Source of the DNA: JBAVVD01 sp049697115
Lineage (GTDB): Bacteria; Acidobacteriota; Aminicenantia; Aminicenantales; UBA4085
Direction of reading: 5' to 3'
Assembly: GCA_049697115.1 (NCBI GenBank)
Contig: JBAVVD010000095.1
Span: forward strand, 18,220-82,219
DNA length: 64,000 nt
A program made the position numbers and the translations under genes. The notes beneath the pieces were generated by a model. The model saw only the letters and a program-made list of their open reading frames with translations. It made no database searches and was not told where the DNA came from. Positions 51,322 through 59,465 of the stretch are shown one piece after another (positions within the stretch are counted from its first letter, which is position 1; every line of letters starts with the position of its first letter).

Positions 51322-52873
51322 TGGTCTCGCTAAAAAAAGGAATCTCTCTTTGGAGAGCCTGGAATACCGCCTCCGGGTTTGAAAACCGTTGATAATACCT
51401 GAAATTGATTTTCAATTCCTTGGCTAAGGACGCCAGCATCTCCCATTCCGGCCGACTTTCCGAGCGGGGATCGAGCGCGGCGGAAAACCTCTGGATAATT
51501 CCCTTTGTATTGGTCAGAGAGCCGCTCTTCTCTGTAATGAGGGCTGTGGGACATACGAAATCCACCACGGACTCAAGGCCGCTGAGATGGGAAGTAAACA
51601 GAAATTTCGACCCGATTTGATCCAGGACCAAATGAAGATCCGTCAGGCGAAATGTGTCCGTGAGAAACGGGCCGAAGATCAGGAGCAAATCTGTCTCATG
51701 GGCCAATGCTTCCAACCGGACCTCTTTTAAGTCGAATCCGATTTCTATCGCTCCCTTTCGATTCGGGCTGTGCTCGGCCTGGAGTAAAAACCCGTCGCTT
51801 GTTCCCGGCTTCGGGTCGGCAAAAAAGACTTTTTCCAGCTTCAGATCGTCCAGGAACAGCTTCTTGATAAGAAACAGCTCTTCATTGGAAAGCAAGGAGG
51901 TGAGGACCAGGCCGATCCGGGAGGTCTTTTTCATGAAGTGGAGCGTCCGGATTTTTTCGGTAAGCGCGCCCAGGATTTTCTCCCAGGTGAGGATCGTTTC
52001 TCCCTCCTCTTTGTTCATCACGAATTTCTCGCACCGGTTCTTCTCCAGATAGGCGGTATTGTACCGGCCGATGTCACAGATCCAGTGGTCGTTAACATCC
52101 AGATTTTCACGGGCCCTGATCCGGTAGACTTTTTTTGTTTCCGGGAGACGCGGAAAGCCCGGATGGTGTTCGACGTATATATTGCACCCGCGGCTGCAGA
52201 GAGGACAGATGGATTCGCCTTTGACCAGGAACCAGGACCGCGTTTTGAACCGGAAATCCGTGTCGGTGATGGCTCCTACAGGACAGAGCTCAGCCAGATT
52301 CCCGGAATAATTGTTATCCACCAATGCTTCCTCGAGAGTTCCGATTTCAGAGTGGATTCCTCTTTCGAAGACGCCGAGCTCACGGGTTTTTGTGATACCG
52401 GCCAAGAACCTCACGCAGCGCGTGCACAGGATGCAGCGCTCCCTGTCCAGGAGCAGCCGTCTTCCGATCAGGATTTTCTTCTCTTTTTTCTCCTTGAGCT
52501 CCCTAAAGGCGCTTTCAAAAAGCCCGTATTCATCATAATAATCCTGAAGCTTGCACTCACCGGCCTTGTCGCAGATAGGGCAGTCCAGAGGATGCTCGGC
52601 CAAAAGGAACTCCAGAACGCTCTGCCGCGCCGAGCGCACGCGCTCGTTCTGTGTCGCAATCTTCATGCCCTCCCTGACTACAGTGGCACAGGCCAGCTCA
52701 AGCTTGGGCATGCCTTCAATCTCGACCAGGCACAGCCGGCAGCTGCCTTCGGGAATGAAGGCCGGATGATAGCAGAGGTGAGGAATGAAAATCCCGGCCT
52801 GTTGGGCGGCATTAAGGACGGTTGCGCCCTCCTTAACCTGCAGGCCTATGTCATCTATGAAAATTTTAACCAT
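51314..52873 (-). CDS. nuoG: NADH-quinone oxidoreductase subunit G, short form
   Basis: 519 residues, much shorter than the 700-900 of many NuoG proteins. [2Fe-2S] ferredoxin (LCYHPAFIPEGSCRLCLVEI), His-Cys3 cluster (EHPLDCPICDKAGECKLQDY), [4Fe-4S] N5-type (CILCTRCVRF), then CPLCSRGCNIYV starting a reduced molybdopterin-like domain that ends early. The C-terminal part of the fold is mostly absent, so a minimal NuoG. Between nuoF (7 bp) and nuoH (overlap). Confidence 0.93.
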   Translation of the reverse strand: MVKIFIDDIGLQVKEGATVLNAAQQAGIFIPHLCYHPAFIPEGSCRLCLVEIEGMPKLELACATVVREGMKIATQNERVRSARQSVLEFLLAEHPLDCPICDKAGECKLQDYYDEYGLFESAFRELKEKKEKKILIGRRLLLDRERCILCTRCVRFLAGITKTRELGVFERGIHSEIGTLEEALVDNNYSGNLAELCPVGAITDTDFRFKTRSWFLVKGESICPLCSRGCNIYVEHHPGFPRLPETKKVYRIRARENLDVNDHWICDIGRYNTAYLEKNRCEKFVMNKEEGETILTWEKILGALTEKIRTLHFMKKTSRIGLVLTSLLSNEELFLIKKLFLDDLKLEKVFFADPKPGTSDGFLLQAEHSPNRKGAIEIGFDLKEVRLEALAHETDLLLIFGPFLTDTFRLTDLHLVLDQIGSKFLFTSHLSGLESVVDFVCPTALITEKSGSLTNTKGIIQRFSAALDPRSESRPEWEMLASLAKELKINFRYYQRFSNPEAVFQALQREIPFFSETND

Positions 52874-52879
52874 TGTCCG

Positions 52880-54142
52880 TCATTTGAATTGCGGCTGACC
52901 TGAGAGACTCGCCTCCAGCTCTTTTCTGAATTTCTGAACAAGGGAAAGGATGGGCATTGCCGCTGCGTCTCCCATCGGACAGAGAGTCTGGCCTTTGATA
53001 TTCGCGGCGAGGCGATGGAGGGTTTCAATATCCCTGCTTTCTCCCTTGCCCTCGCTCATCCGGCTAACGATCTTTTTAATCCAGGAAGTCCCCACACGGC
53101 ATGGCGTGCACTGCCCGCAGGACTCATGGGAATAGAATTTGGCCACTTTCTTCAGGACTTCCAGGATGGGAGTCTCTTCGTCGATGACGATGATCGCCGC
53201 CGAGCCCAGCATGGAACCGGCGCTGACCAGTGATTCACAGTCCATCCGGACATCCAACTCCTCGGCGGTGAGGACCGGCGCAGACATTCCGCCCGGGATG
53301 ACGGCTTTGATCTTCCGGCCGGCCTTGAGCCCGCCGGCATGTTTGAAGATAATGTCCCGCAGGCTTGTGCCCACAGGAAGTTCATAAATTCCGGGTTTGA
53401 TGACTGCTCCGCTGACTCCGAAAATCCTCATCCCTCCGTCTTTGGGCATGCCCCTCTCACAGAACCACTGCGCGCCTTTGAGGATGATGGCGGGAATATT
53501 GGCAAGGGTCTCCACATTGTTGATGACCGTTGGACACTGGAAAAGCCCCACGGCAGCCGGAAAGGGAGGCTTCAAGCGCGGATGGCCCCTTTTTCCTTCC
53601 AGGGATTCCAGCAGAGCGGTCTCTTCGCCGCAGATATAGGCGCCGGCTCCCCGATGGACAATGACATCCAGGTCGAAGCCGCTTTTAAGAATATCCTTGC
53701 CGAGATACCCGTTGTCATAAGCCTCAGAAATGACCTGTTCAAGCCTTAGGGCGACGGCTTCGTACTCTCCACGGATATAGATAAAAGCCGTATGAATGCC
53801 GACACAGTAGCTGGCGATGATAATCCCCTCAAGGAGAAGATGGGGATTATGGCTCATAATATACCGGTCCTTGAATGTCCCGGGTTCCCCTTCATCGGCG
53901 TTGACACAGAGATAGCGGGGCTTTTTCACCTTCTGGGGAACAAAACTCCATTTGACTCCTGCGGGAAAGCCCGCTCCTCCTCTCCCCCTCAGGTTAGCCT
54001 TCTTGACTTCCTCCAGTATCTCCGTGGACGTCATTTCTTTCAGAGCCTTTTTAACCGCCTGATAGCCGCCCTGCTTGGCATAGATCCCGATTTTGTACAG
54101 GTTTTCCATGCCGAAATTTTTGGTTATCACTTTCTCTTCCAC
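52880..54142 (-). CDS. nuoF: NADH-quinone oxidoreductase subunit F
   Basis: 420-residue FMN and NADH-binding subunit: LRGRGGAGFPAGVKWSF, NADEGEPGTFKDR, GAYICGEETALLESLEG, and N3 cluster ligands SCGQCTPCRVGT with a later Cys (TLCPMGDAA). Start is GTG four bases after the nuoE stop region. Standard length without the extra ferredoxin domains of the paralogue at 33714-35582. Confidence 0.98.
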   Translation of the reverse strand: MEEKVITKNFGMENLYKIGIYAKQGGYQAVKKALKEMTSTEILEEVKKANLRGRGGAGFPAGVKWSFVPQKVKKPRYLCVNADEGEPGTFKDRYIMSHNPHLLLEGIIIASYCVGIHTAFIYIRGEYEAVALRLEQVISEAYDNGYLGKDILKSGFDLDVIVHRGAGAYICGEETALLESLEGKRGHPRLKPPFPAAVGLFQCPTVINNVETLANIPAIILKGAQWFCERGMPKDGGMRIFGVSGAVIKPGIYELPVGTSLRDIIFKHAGGLKAGRKIKAVIPGGMSAPVLTAEELDVRMDCESLVSAGSMLGSAAIIVIDEETPILEVLKKVAKFYSHESCGQCTPCRVGTSWIKKIVSRMSEGKGESRDIETLHRLAANIKGQTLCPMGDAAAMPILSLVQKFRKELEASLSGQPQFK

Positions 54143-54146
54143 TTTA

Positions 54147-54620
54147 TTATTCCAGGCTCTTCAGCAGTTGATCTATCTTTTTTTTATCGAGGTTGCCGTA
54201 ATAGTCCAAATTAACCATCATGCAGGGAGCCTGCTCACATGCGCCCAGACACTCCACTTCGGAGAGCGTGAATTTCCGGTCCGCTGTTGTCTCGCCGATC
54301 TCAATCCCCAGTTTTTCCTTCAAGTAATCGATGAGCCTCTCGGCTCCAAGAAGCGAACAGCTCAAGTTGGAGCAGACCTGAATGTGGTATTTCCCGAGAG
54401 GCTTCTGATGAAGCATGGTGTAGAATGTCACCACTTCCCTGATTTGAATCGGCGGAATGCCCATCAGGCGAGCTACCCATTGTTCTTCTTCCGCGGATAT
54501 CGATCCCTTTTCCCGCTGGACCAGATGGAGGACAGGGAGAAGCGCCGCTTCCTTTTCCGGATAGCGCGCGACAAGCTCTTCGACCTTTTTTTTCAATTCC
54601 GGAGAATATTCAGGGCTCAT
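54147..54620 (-). CDS. nuoE: NADH-quinone oxidoreductase subunit E
   Basis: 157 residues with the thioredoxin-like [2Fe-2S] ligands CSNLSCSLLG and CLGACEQAP (cluster N1a). N-terminal helical bundle LLPVLHLVQREKGSI. ATGA overlap with the end of nuoD. Confidence 0.97.
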   Translation of the reverse strand: MSPEYSPELKKKVEELVARYPEKEAALLPVLHLVQREKGSISAEEEQWVARLMGIPPIQIREVVTFYTMLHQKPLGKYHIQVCSNLSCSLLGAERLIDYLKEKLGIEIGETTADRKFTLSEVECLGACEQAPCMMVNLDYYGNLDKKKIDQLLKSLE

Positions 54621-55942
54621 CGGTCCAGTTCTCCTCCGATCATGTTCATCGAGCCAAATGTGGGGATGACATCCGCCACATAGCGGCCTTTAATCAGCTC
54701 TTCCAGAGCCGCCACCACATGGAAACAGGGGGCTCTCAAATGGAGACGGTAGGGCTTGTCGCTCCCGTCGGAGACGATGTAGAAGCCCAGCTCTCCGTTT
54801 CCGCCTTCCACGGAAAAATAGACCTCGCCTTTAGGAGGCCGGATACCGTGTCCCTTCATGAAGAATTTGAAATGCTGGATGAGCCCCTCGATAGATGTGT
54901 ACGTGTCTTCTTTGGGCGGAATGATGGACCGGCGGTCATCCGCCAAAATCGCTTGGTAAACCTCTTTTTCTGATCCTTCCAGGCCGGGCGAAAGCCTGAT
55001 GTTTTCTTCGGCTTTTTTGACCCGAGAGGTCTTGATGGCCGCGGACGGCTCAATCTCCGCGGCCGAGACGCGATGTGGAGACGCAGGGATTTTTTCCATA
55101 CACTGTTCGATAATGCGCAGGCTCTGTTCCATCTCCTTCATCCGGACCATGTAGCGGTCGAAATTGTCGCCTCTCTCTCCAAGAGGGACTTCCCAGTTCA
55201 ATCGGTCATAGACAAGGTAAGGGTGGGTTTTGCGGATATCATAATAAACTCCGGTGGACCTCAAACAGGGACCTGTCCAGCCGAAGGAAATGGCATTTTC
55301 AGGAGTCATCACGGCAATGTCCCTGGTCCGGTTCAGAAAAATCTTGTTTTTATCGAGCAGGCCATGGACATCTTTGAGAACTCTCTTCGTCTCCTGGATC
55401 GCTTTCGCGATGGCCTGCGGAGAATCGGGATGCAGGTCCGCTCTCACACCGCCGATACGGATGTATGATGTGGTCATCCGTGCTCCGGTGGTGGCCTCGA
55501 TGACATCCCAGATGAACTCACGGGCCTTCATTTTATAGAGAAACACCGTAAAGGCCCCGCATTCCATGGCCATGGCGGCCAAACAGGTCAGGTGGTCAGA
55601 TATCCGTGACAGCTCGCTCATGATGACGCGGATATACTGGGCACGCTCCGGGGTTTCAATTCCCAGCATCTTCTCCAGGGTCATTACATAAGCAAGGTTG
55701 TTGATGAGAGGGGAAACGTAATTCAGCCGGTCCGTGTACGGAAGGAGGTTGAAGTAAGTCCGGTGTTCACAGATTTTCTCAAAACCGCGGTGTAAATAAC
55801 CGACTTCGACTTCGGAATTAAGGATTTTCTCCCCGTCCAGCTCCAGCATGATGCGGATGGTCCCGTGCATAGCCGGATGGGAAGGTCCCATGTTGATCAG
55901 AAGGCTTTCCGTCCTGGCTTCTCTCTGAATTCTTGTCGGCAT
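54617..55942 (-). CDS. nuoD: NADH-quinone oxidoreductase subunit D
   Basis: 441 residues, 49-kDa subunit related to NiFe-hydrogenase large subunits but without the Ni cysteines. Quinone-site motifs GPSHPAMHGTIRI and HRGFEK, with later GWTGPCLRSTGV and RLHLRAPCF. It has a longer central segment (about residues 285-320, SRVKKAEENIRLSPG) than E. coli-type sequences. Two bases after nuoC. Confidence 0.98.
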   Translation of the reverse strand: MPTRIQREARTESLLINMGPSHPAMHGTIRIMLELDGEKILNSEVEVGYLHRGFEKICEHRTYFNLLPYTDRLNYVSPLINNLAYVMTLEKMLGIETPERAQYIRVIMSELSRISDHLTCLAAMAMECGAFTVFLYKMKAREFIWDVIEATTGARMTTSYIRIGGVRADLHPDSPQAIAKAIQETKRVLKDVHGLLDKNKIFLNRTRDIAVMTPENAISFGWTGPCLRSTGVYYDIRKTHPYLVYDRLNWEVPLGERGDNFDRYMVRMKEMEQSLRIIEQCMEKIPASPHRVSAAEIEPSAAIKTSRVKKAEENIRLSPGLEGSEKEVYQAILADDRRSIIPPKEDTYTSIEGLIQHFKFFMKGHGIRPPKGEVYFSVEGGNGELGFYIVSDGSDKPYRLHLRAPCFHVVAALEELIKGRYVADVIPTFGSMNMIGGELDR

Positions 55943-55943
55943 T

Positions 55944-56429
55944 CTATTTCCTCAACGGAATCCGCGGCTGCCGCTTGCGCAGAGGATAGTCCTTGCGCAG
56001 CGGATGGCCCTCAAATCCATCATACATGAACAGCCGGCGCAGGTCCGGACGGCCATGAAAATGGACACCAAACATATCGTAAACCTCTCTCTCCAGCCAG
56101 TCGGCATTTTTCCAGATGGAGGTTAAAGACGGCACACTAGGGTGCTTCTCGGAAAGGGGAATTTTTACCCTCAGCCGGCGGTTCATGGACAGAGAATAAA
56201 GGTGATAGACCATCTCAAAACGGTTCTCACGGTCCGGGTAGTCCACGCAGGTGAGGTCAAGGAGCATCGTGAATCCGTAGGGTTCTTTCCTCAGAAAATG
56301 GACAATATCCGGAAGAGCATCACCCGTGATGACCACCGTGTCATCGCCGAATGGTGAAGACGCCTCCCGTATTTCTTCCGGAAACTTGAGCGTCAGTTCG
56401 TCTAGTATTTTCTTCGTTTCCATCGCCAT
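55944..56429 (-). CDS. nuoC: NADH-quinone oxidoreductase subunit C
   Basis: 161 residues of the 30-kDa subunit: LLDLTCVDYPDRENRFEMVY, then WLEREVYDMFGVHFHGRPDL with the family ExxDMFG motif and HPLRKDYPL at the end. Separate from nuoD. Overlaps nuoB by 28 bp; the second Met (two codons on) may be the true start. Confidence 0.97.
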   Translation of the reverse strand: MAMETKKILDELTLKFPEEIREASSPFGDDTVVITGDALPDIVHFLRKEPYGFTMLLDLTCVDYPDRENRFEMVYHLYSLSMNRRLRVKIPLSEKHPSVPSLTSIWKNADWLEREVYDMFGVHFHGRPDLRRLFMYDGFEGHPLRKDYPLRKRQPRIPLRK

Positions 56430-56881
56430 TCATGCTCTTGTTTCTGAATTTTTTCCTGAAGCTTCAAGATTCCATCCAGAATGGTCTCTGGCCGCGGCGG
56501 GCAGCCGGGAATGTAGACATCCACCGGGATAATCTGGTCAATGCTTTGAACGACTGCATAGTTGTCGTAAATGCCTCCACTTACGGCACATGTCCCAACG
56601 GCAACGACCCACTTGGGCTCGGTCATCTGCTCATAGACGGTCCTGAGTACGGGAGCCAGTTTCTGTGTGATCGTGCCGACCACAAGGAGCATGTCGGATT
56701 GGCGGGGGGAAAAACGCGTCCAGCCGGCTCCAAAGCGGTCCAAATCGAAATGAGCGCAGGCCACCGACATGTATTCCATTCCACAACAGGCTGTGATGTA
56801 GGGATATTGAAAGAGAGAAAATTTCCGGGCCCAGCCGAGCATTTCATTGAATTTCGTTGTGATAAAATGGCCGTTCATCAT
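56402..56881 (-). CDS. nuoB: NADH-quinone oxidoreductase subunit B
   Basis: 159 residues carrying cluster N2: tandem cysteines in YITACCGMEY, GTCAVSGG and PGCPPRPE. N2 is the final donor to quinone. Adjacent nuoA and nuoC genes are both tightly packed. Confidence 0.98.
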   Translation of the reverse strand: MMNGHFITTKFNEMLGWARKFSLFQYPYITACCGMEYMSVACAHFDLDRFGAGWTRFSPRQSDMLLVVGTITQKLAPVLRTVYEQMTEPKWVVAVGTCAVSGGIYDNYAVVQSIDQIIPVDVYIPGCPPRPETILDGILKLQEKIQKQEHEWRWKRRKY

Positions 56882-56884
56882 CCT

Positions 56885-57229
56885 CTAGTCCCACTCAAAA
56901 GCACCCTTTTTCCAGGCATAGACAAACCCGATGACGAGCACGAACATGTAGACGAGCATCACCAGGAAAGCACTCTCCTTCATGCTCCTGAAAACAAGGG
57001 CCCATGGGAAGAAGAACACAACCTCGATGTCGAAGAGGAGAAAGAGAAAAGCCACCAGATAAAACTTGATCGGGAAGGGCTGGATGCTTTTCTGAAGATA
57101 AGGGCTTCCGCACTCAAAGGGCTGTTCTTTGGTCGGGTTTGACCTTTTCGGCCCGAGAAGCCAATTCATGGAGATTAATACACCGCCGAGCAGGCCGAAA
57201 ATCAAGAAGACCAGAAAAAGTTCGATCAT
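56885..57229 (-). CDS. nuoA: NADH-quinone oxidoreductase subunit A
   Basis: Three-helix membrane subunit (FLVFLIFGLLGGVLISMNWL, FYLVAFLFLLFDIEVVFFFP, FLVMLVYMFVLVIGFVYAW) with the conserved loop PFECG. I start at the ATG at 57229 to give about 114 residues; the frame is open 13 codons further only through a TTG. First gene of the operon; an AT-rich region (57,230-57,320) upstream should hold the promoter. Confidence 0.95.
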   Translation of the reverse strand: MIELFLVFLIFGLLGGVLISMNWLLGPKRSNPTKEQPFECGSPYLQKSIQPFPIKFYLVAFLFLLFDIEVVFFFPWALVFRSMKESAFLVMLVYMFVLVIGFVYAWKKGAFEWD

Positions 57230-57373
57230 TGGACGGCTGATTAAGGTGAATGATTTTATAAAAGTCAAAAGAAATTTGCAAACATTTTGACAATTTTTTT
57301 TTGTTTTTTCATAATAAATTCTTCTGGCCTCTATTCCTCAACTGGAATTATACTTCCTTAAAGGATAAAGAAT

Positions 57374-59017
57374 ATGAGCGAAACTTTTTTCCATAGGTCA
57401 AAATCCAGGCTGCCGATCCCCCTCTTTACCATTCTCTGTGCCTTCCTGTTAATCATTTCCTCCAATGGCTGCCGGAAAAAGCCCTCTCCCCGGAACTTCA
57501 TTCTCATCACTCTGGATACACAGAGGGCCGACTTCGTGAGTTATGACTCCCCGGAGAATGCCCGAACGCCCCATCTCGACTTACTCGCCCAACAAGGGAC
57601 CGTCTTTAAAAATTGCTACAGCCTCATTCCGATCACGCTCCCCTCCCATGCCTCAATATTCTACTCCGTTCCTCCTCATATCATCAAAAATTACACCAAC
57701 GGCCAAGTCATCCGGAACAAAAGAAGCCTTCCGTCTTTTGTCAATGTGTTCAAGAAAAACGGATTTACCACAGCCGCCTTCGTCTCCCTCGGAGTGCTCA
57801 AGTCCCAGTTCGGTCTGGAAAAAGGATTTGACCTCTATGTCGACAAATTCCCCGAAGGCCGCTGGTATCTTTATGCAGAGGAGGTCAACAGGAAGGTTTT
57901 TCCCTGGCTGGAAAAAAACCACAACAACCGATTCTTTCTATGGATTCATTATTCCGATCCCCATGATCCCTACGCTCCACCGGACACACCCGACGACTGT
58001 CAGCTCTTTTTCAACGGCAAGCGCGTCGCCGATTTTTGTTTGAACAAATACCTCATCAATGAAGTCGAGCTGATCCTGGAAAAAGGCCGGAATAAAATCA
58101 TGCTGGAAGTGAATAATCCTTTCGACGAAAATCCCGATCATTACCAGGCCCGACTCGATAAGCTGGAGTTCAATCCGTCTCCTGGAGAAGACAACCTTCA
58201 GATTGAATTTGGCCGCGGATGGTTTATCCGCAGGGAAGAGCGAGACATCTACTTTTTCAAGAAGCAGGGATTCATTGAAATCCTTAATCCTGGAGCTCCT
58301 CGGCCGGTCAAAATTTCGTTCCGCGGTAAGCTCGTCATTCCCATTGAGGCCGCCAGAGACGCCTATAAGAGAGAGGTCGAATATATGGACAGTGAAATCG
58401 GCCGGCTCTGGAAGAAATTGGAAGAGTTCCGCCTTTTTGAAAACACGGCCATCCTCGTTGTGGGCGATCACGGCGAAGGTCTCGGAGACTTCTGGACGGA
58501 CGTCGGGGATCCGCATATCGGACATATCCATTACCTTTACGGCGTTTACATGAAAGTCCCTTTCATTCTCTACAATCCTTTCTCGTCTCAAAGAGGTTCT
58601 ATCCGGGAGGAACCCGTTACGCTTCTCGATGTGGCTCCCACGACCATGAACCTCATGGATTTTAAAAAATTATCCAGCTTTCAGGGGAGGGACCTCCTGA
58701 GGTTGAGAAAGGGAAAGCGCCTTGAGATTTTTGAGGAAACCTACAAACCGGAAGCATTCATGGATAAATTCGGTCTCCTCTCGTCTCCCTGGCATATCAT
58801 CCTGACGCCCGAAGAAAAGAAATTCGAAATCTTCAACCTGCACACGGACCCGAAAGAAAGGACGGATGTTTTTCAGGACACACAGAAATCCCCTGAGGTG
58901 GAATCCCTCAAGCGCCGTCTGGAGGAATTCGTCCGGCAAGTTCTGAAAGAAAAGGAAGAAGTGAAGATCGACAGGAAAACGGAAGAAATGCTCAGAGCCT
59001 TGGGCTATGTGAAGTAA
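57374..59017 (+). CDS. sulfatase/alkaline-phosphatase-superfamily lipoprotein with Thr nucleophile site and beta insertion
   Basis: 547 residues, lipoprotein signal ending SNGC. Superfamily metal site: LITLDTQRADF near the N-terminus and VVGDHGEGLGD later. At the catalytic position, sulfatases have C/S-x-P-S-R; here it is TLPSH (Thr88), so formylglycine cannot form, and a Thr nucleophile as in LtaS-type phosphotransferases is suggested. Residues about 200-320 are an inserted beta-rich module (CQLFFNGKRVADFCLNKYLI). Substrate may be a phospholipid or polymer phosphate. Own AT-rich promoter region, divergent from nuoA. Confidence 0.88.
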   Translation: MSETFFHRSKSRLPIPLFTILCAFLLIISSNGCRKKPSPRNFILITLDTQRADFVSYDSPENARTPHLDLLAQQGTVFKNCYSLIPITLPSHASIFYSVPPHIIKNYTNGQVIRNKRSLPSFVNVFKKNGFTTAAFVSLGVLKSQFGLEKGFDLYVDKFPEGRWYLYAEEVNRKVFPWLEKNHNNRFFLWIHYSDPHDPYAPPDTPDDCQLFFNGKRVADFCLNKYLINEVELILEKGRNKIMLEVNNPFDENPDHYQARLDKLEFNPSPGEDNLQIEFGRGWFIRREERDIYFFKKQGFIEILNPGAPRPVKISFRGKLVIPIEAARDAYKREVEYMDSEIGRLWKKLEEFRLFENTAILVVGDHGEGLGDFWTDVGDPHIGHIHYLYGVYMKVPFILYNPFSSQRGSIREEPVTLLDVAPTTMNLMDFKKLSSFQGRDLLRLRKGKRLEIFEETYKPEAFMDKFGLLSSPWHIILTPEEKKFEIFNLHTDPKERTDVFQDTQKSPEVESLKRRLEEFVRQVLKEKEEVKIDRKTEEMLRALGYVK

Positions 59018-59051
59018 TTCTCTCTGTTAAAGAAGGTCTCCTTTCTTTTCT

Positions 59052-59465
59052 TTAGTAATCCCACTTTTTCTCTTTGACAATATGCCAAATTTTCCCCGGG
59101 ATTTTAAGAAAGAGCCTGTTGAGAAAGCGAAACACAACGGGCTTTTTCGGCGGAGAAATGGAGCCGGATGAATGGCGTTTTTTTCTCGTCAAATATCTCT
59201 GAACAATCGGACAGCCCAGGCTTTCCAGGCAATATGCCGGAAGTTTTCCCCGCTTGAGCTGGCGCCGAATTCTCCGGAGATCTGGAGAATTCCAGGCTTC
59301 TTTCCAGTCTGTCATTGGAGCAATAATCGGATTCCCATAGCTGCAGGGTAGAATTCCTCGCCGAAGGATAAAATAGCTCTCCCAGGGCTCCCGGCAAAGA
59401 GGAAGCTGGGAAAATCCCAGTTCTTCTTCCCAGAGGGCGCTGGGCGCTTCCTTTTTTTCTTTCAT
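59052..59465 (-). CDS. SPASM-type C-terminal segment of a radical SAM protein
   Basis: 137 residues with the cysteine spacing of a SPASM/twitch domain that holds auxiliary [4Fe-4S] clusters: CREPWESYFI, ILPCSYGN, and CLESLGC. WKEAWNSPDLRRIRRQLKRG is the typical helix between. It overlaps the upstream radical SAM gene by ATGA, and a single base shift at the AAAAA run 13 bases before the stop would fuse the two into one SPASM protein. Either a split gene with coupled translation, a frameshift, or a sequence error. Confidence 0.7.
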   Translation of the reverse strand: MKEKKEAPSALWEEELGFSQLPLCREPWESYFILRRGILPCSYGNPIIAPMTDWKEAWNSPDLRRIRRQLKRGKLPAYCLESLGCPIVQRYLTRKKRHSSGSISPPKKPVVFRFLNRLFLKIPGKIWHIVKEKKWDY

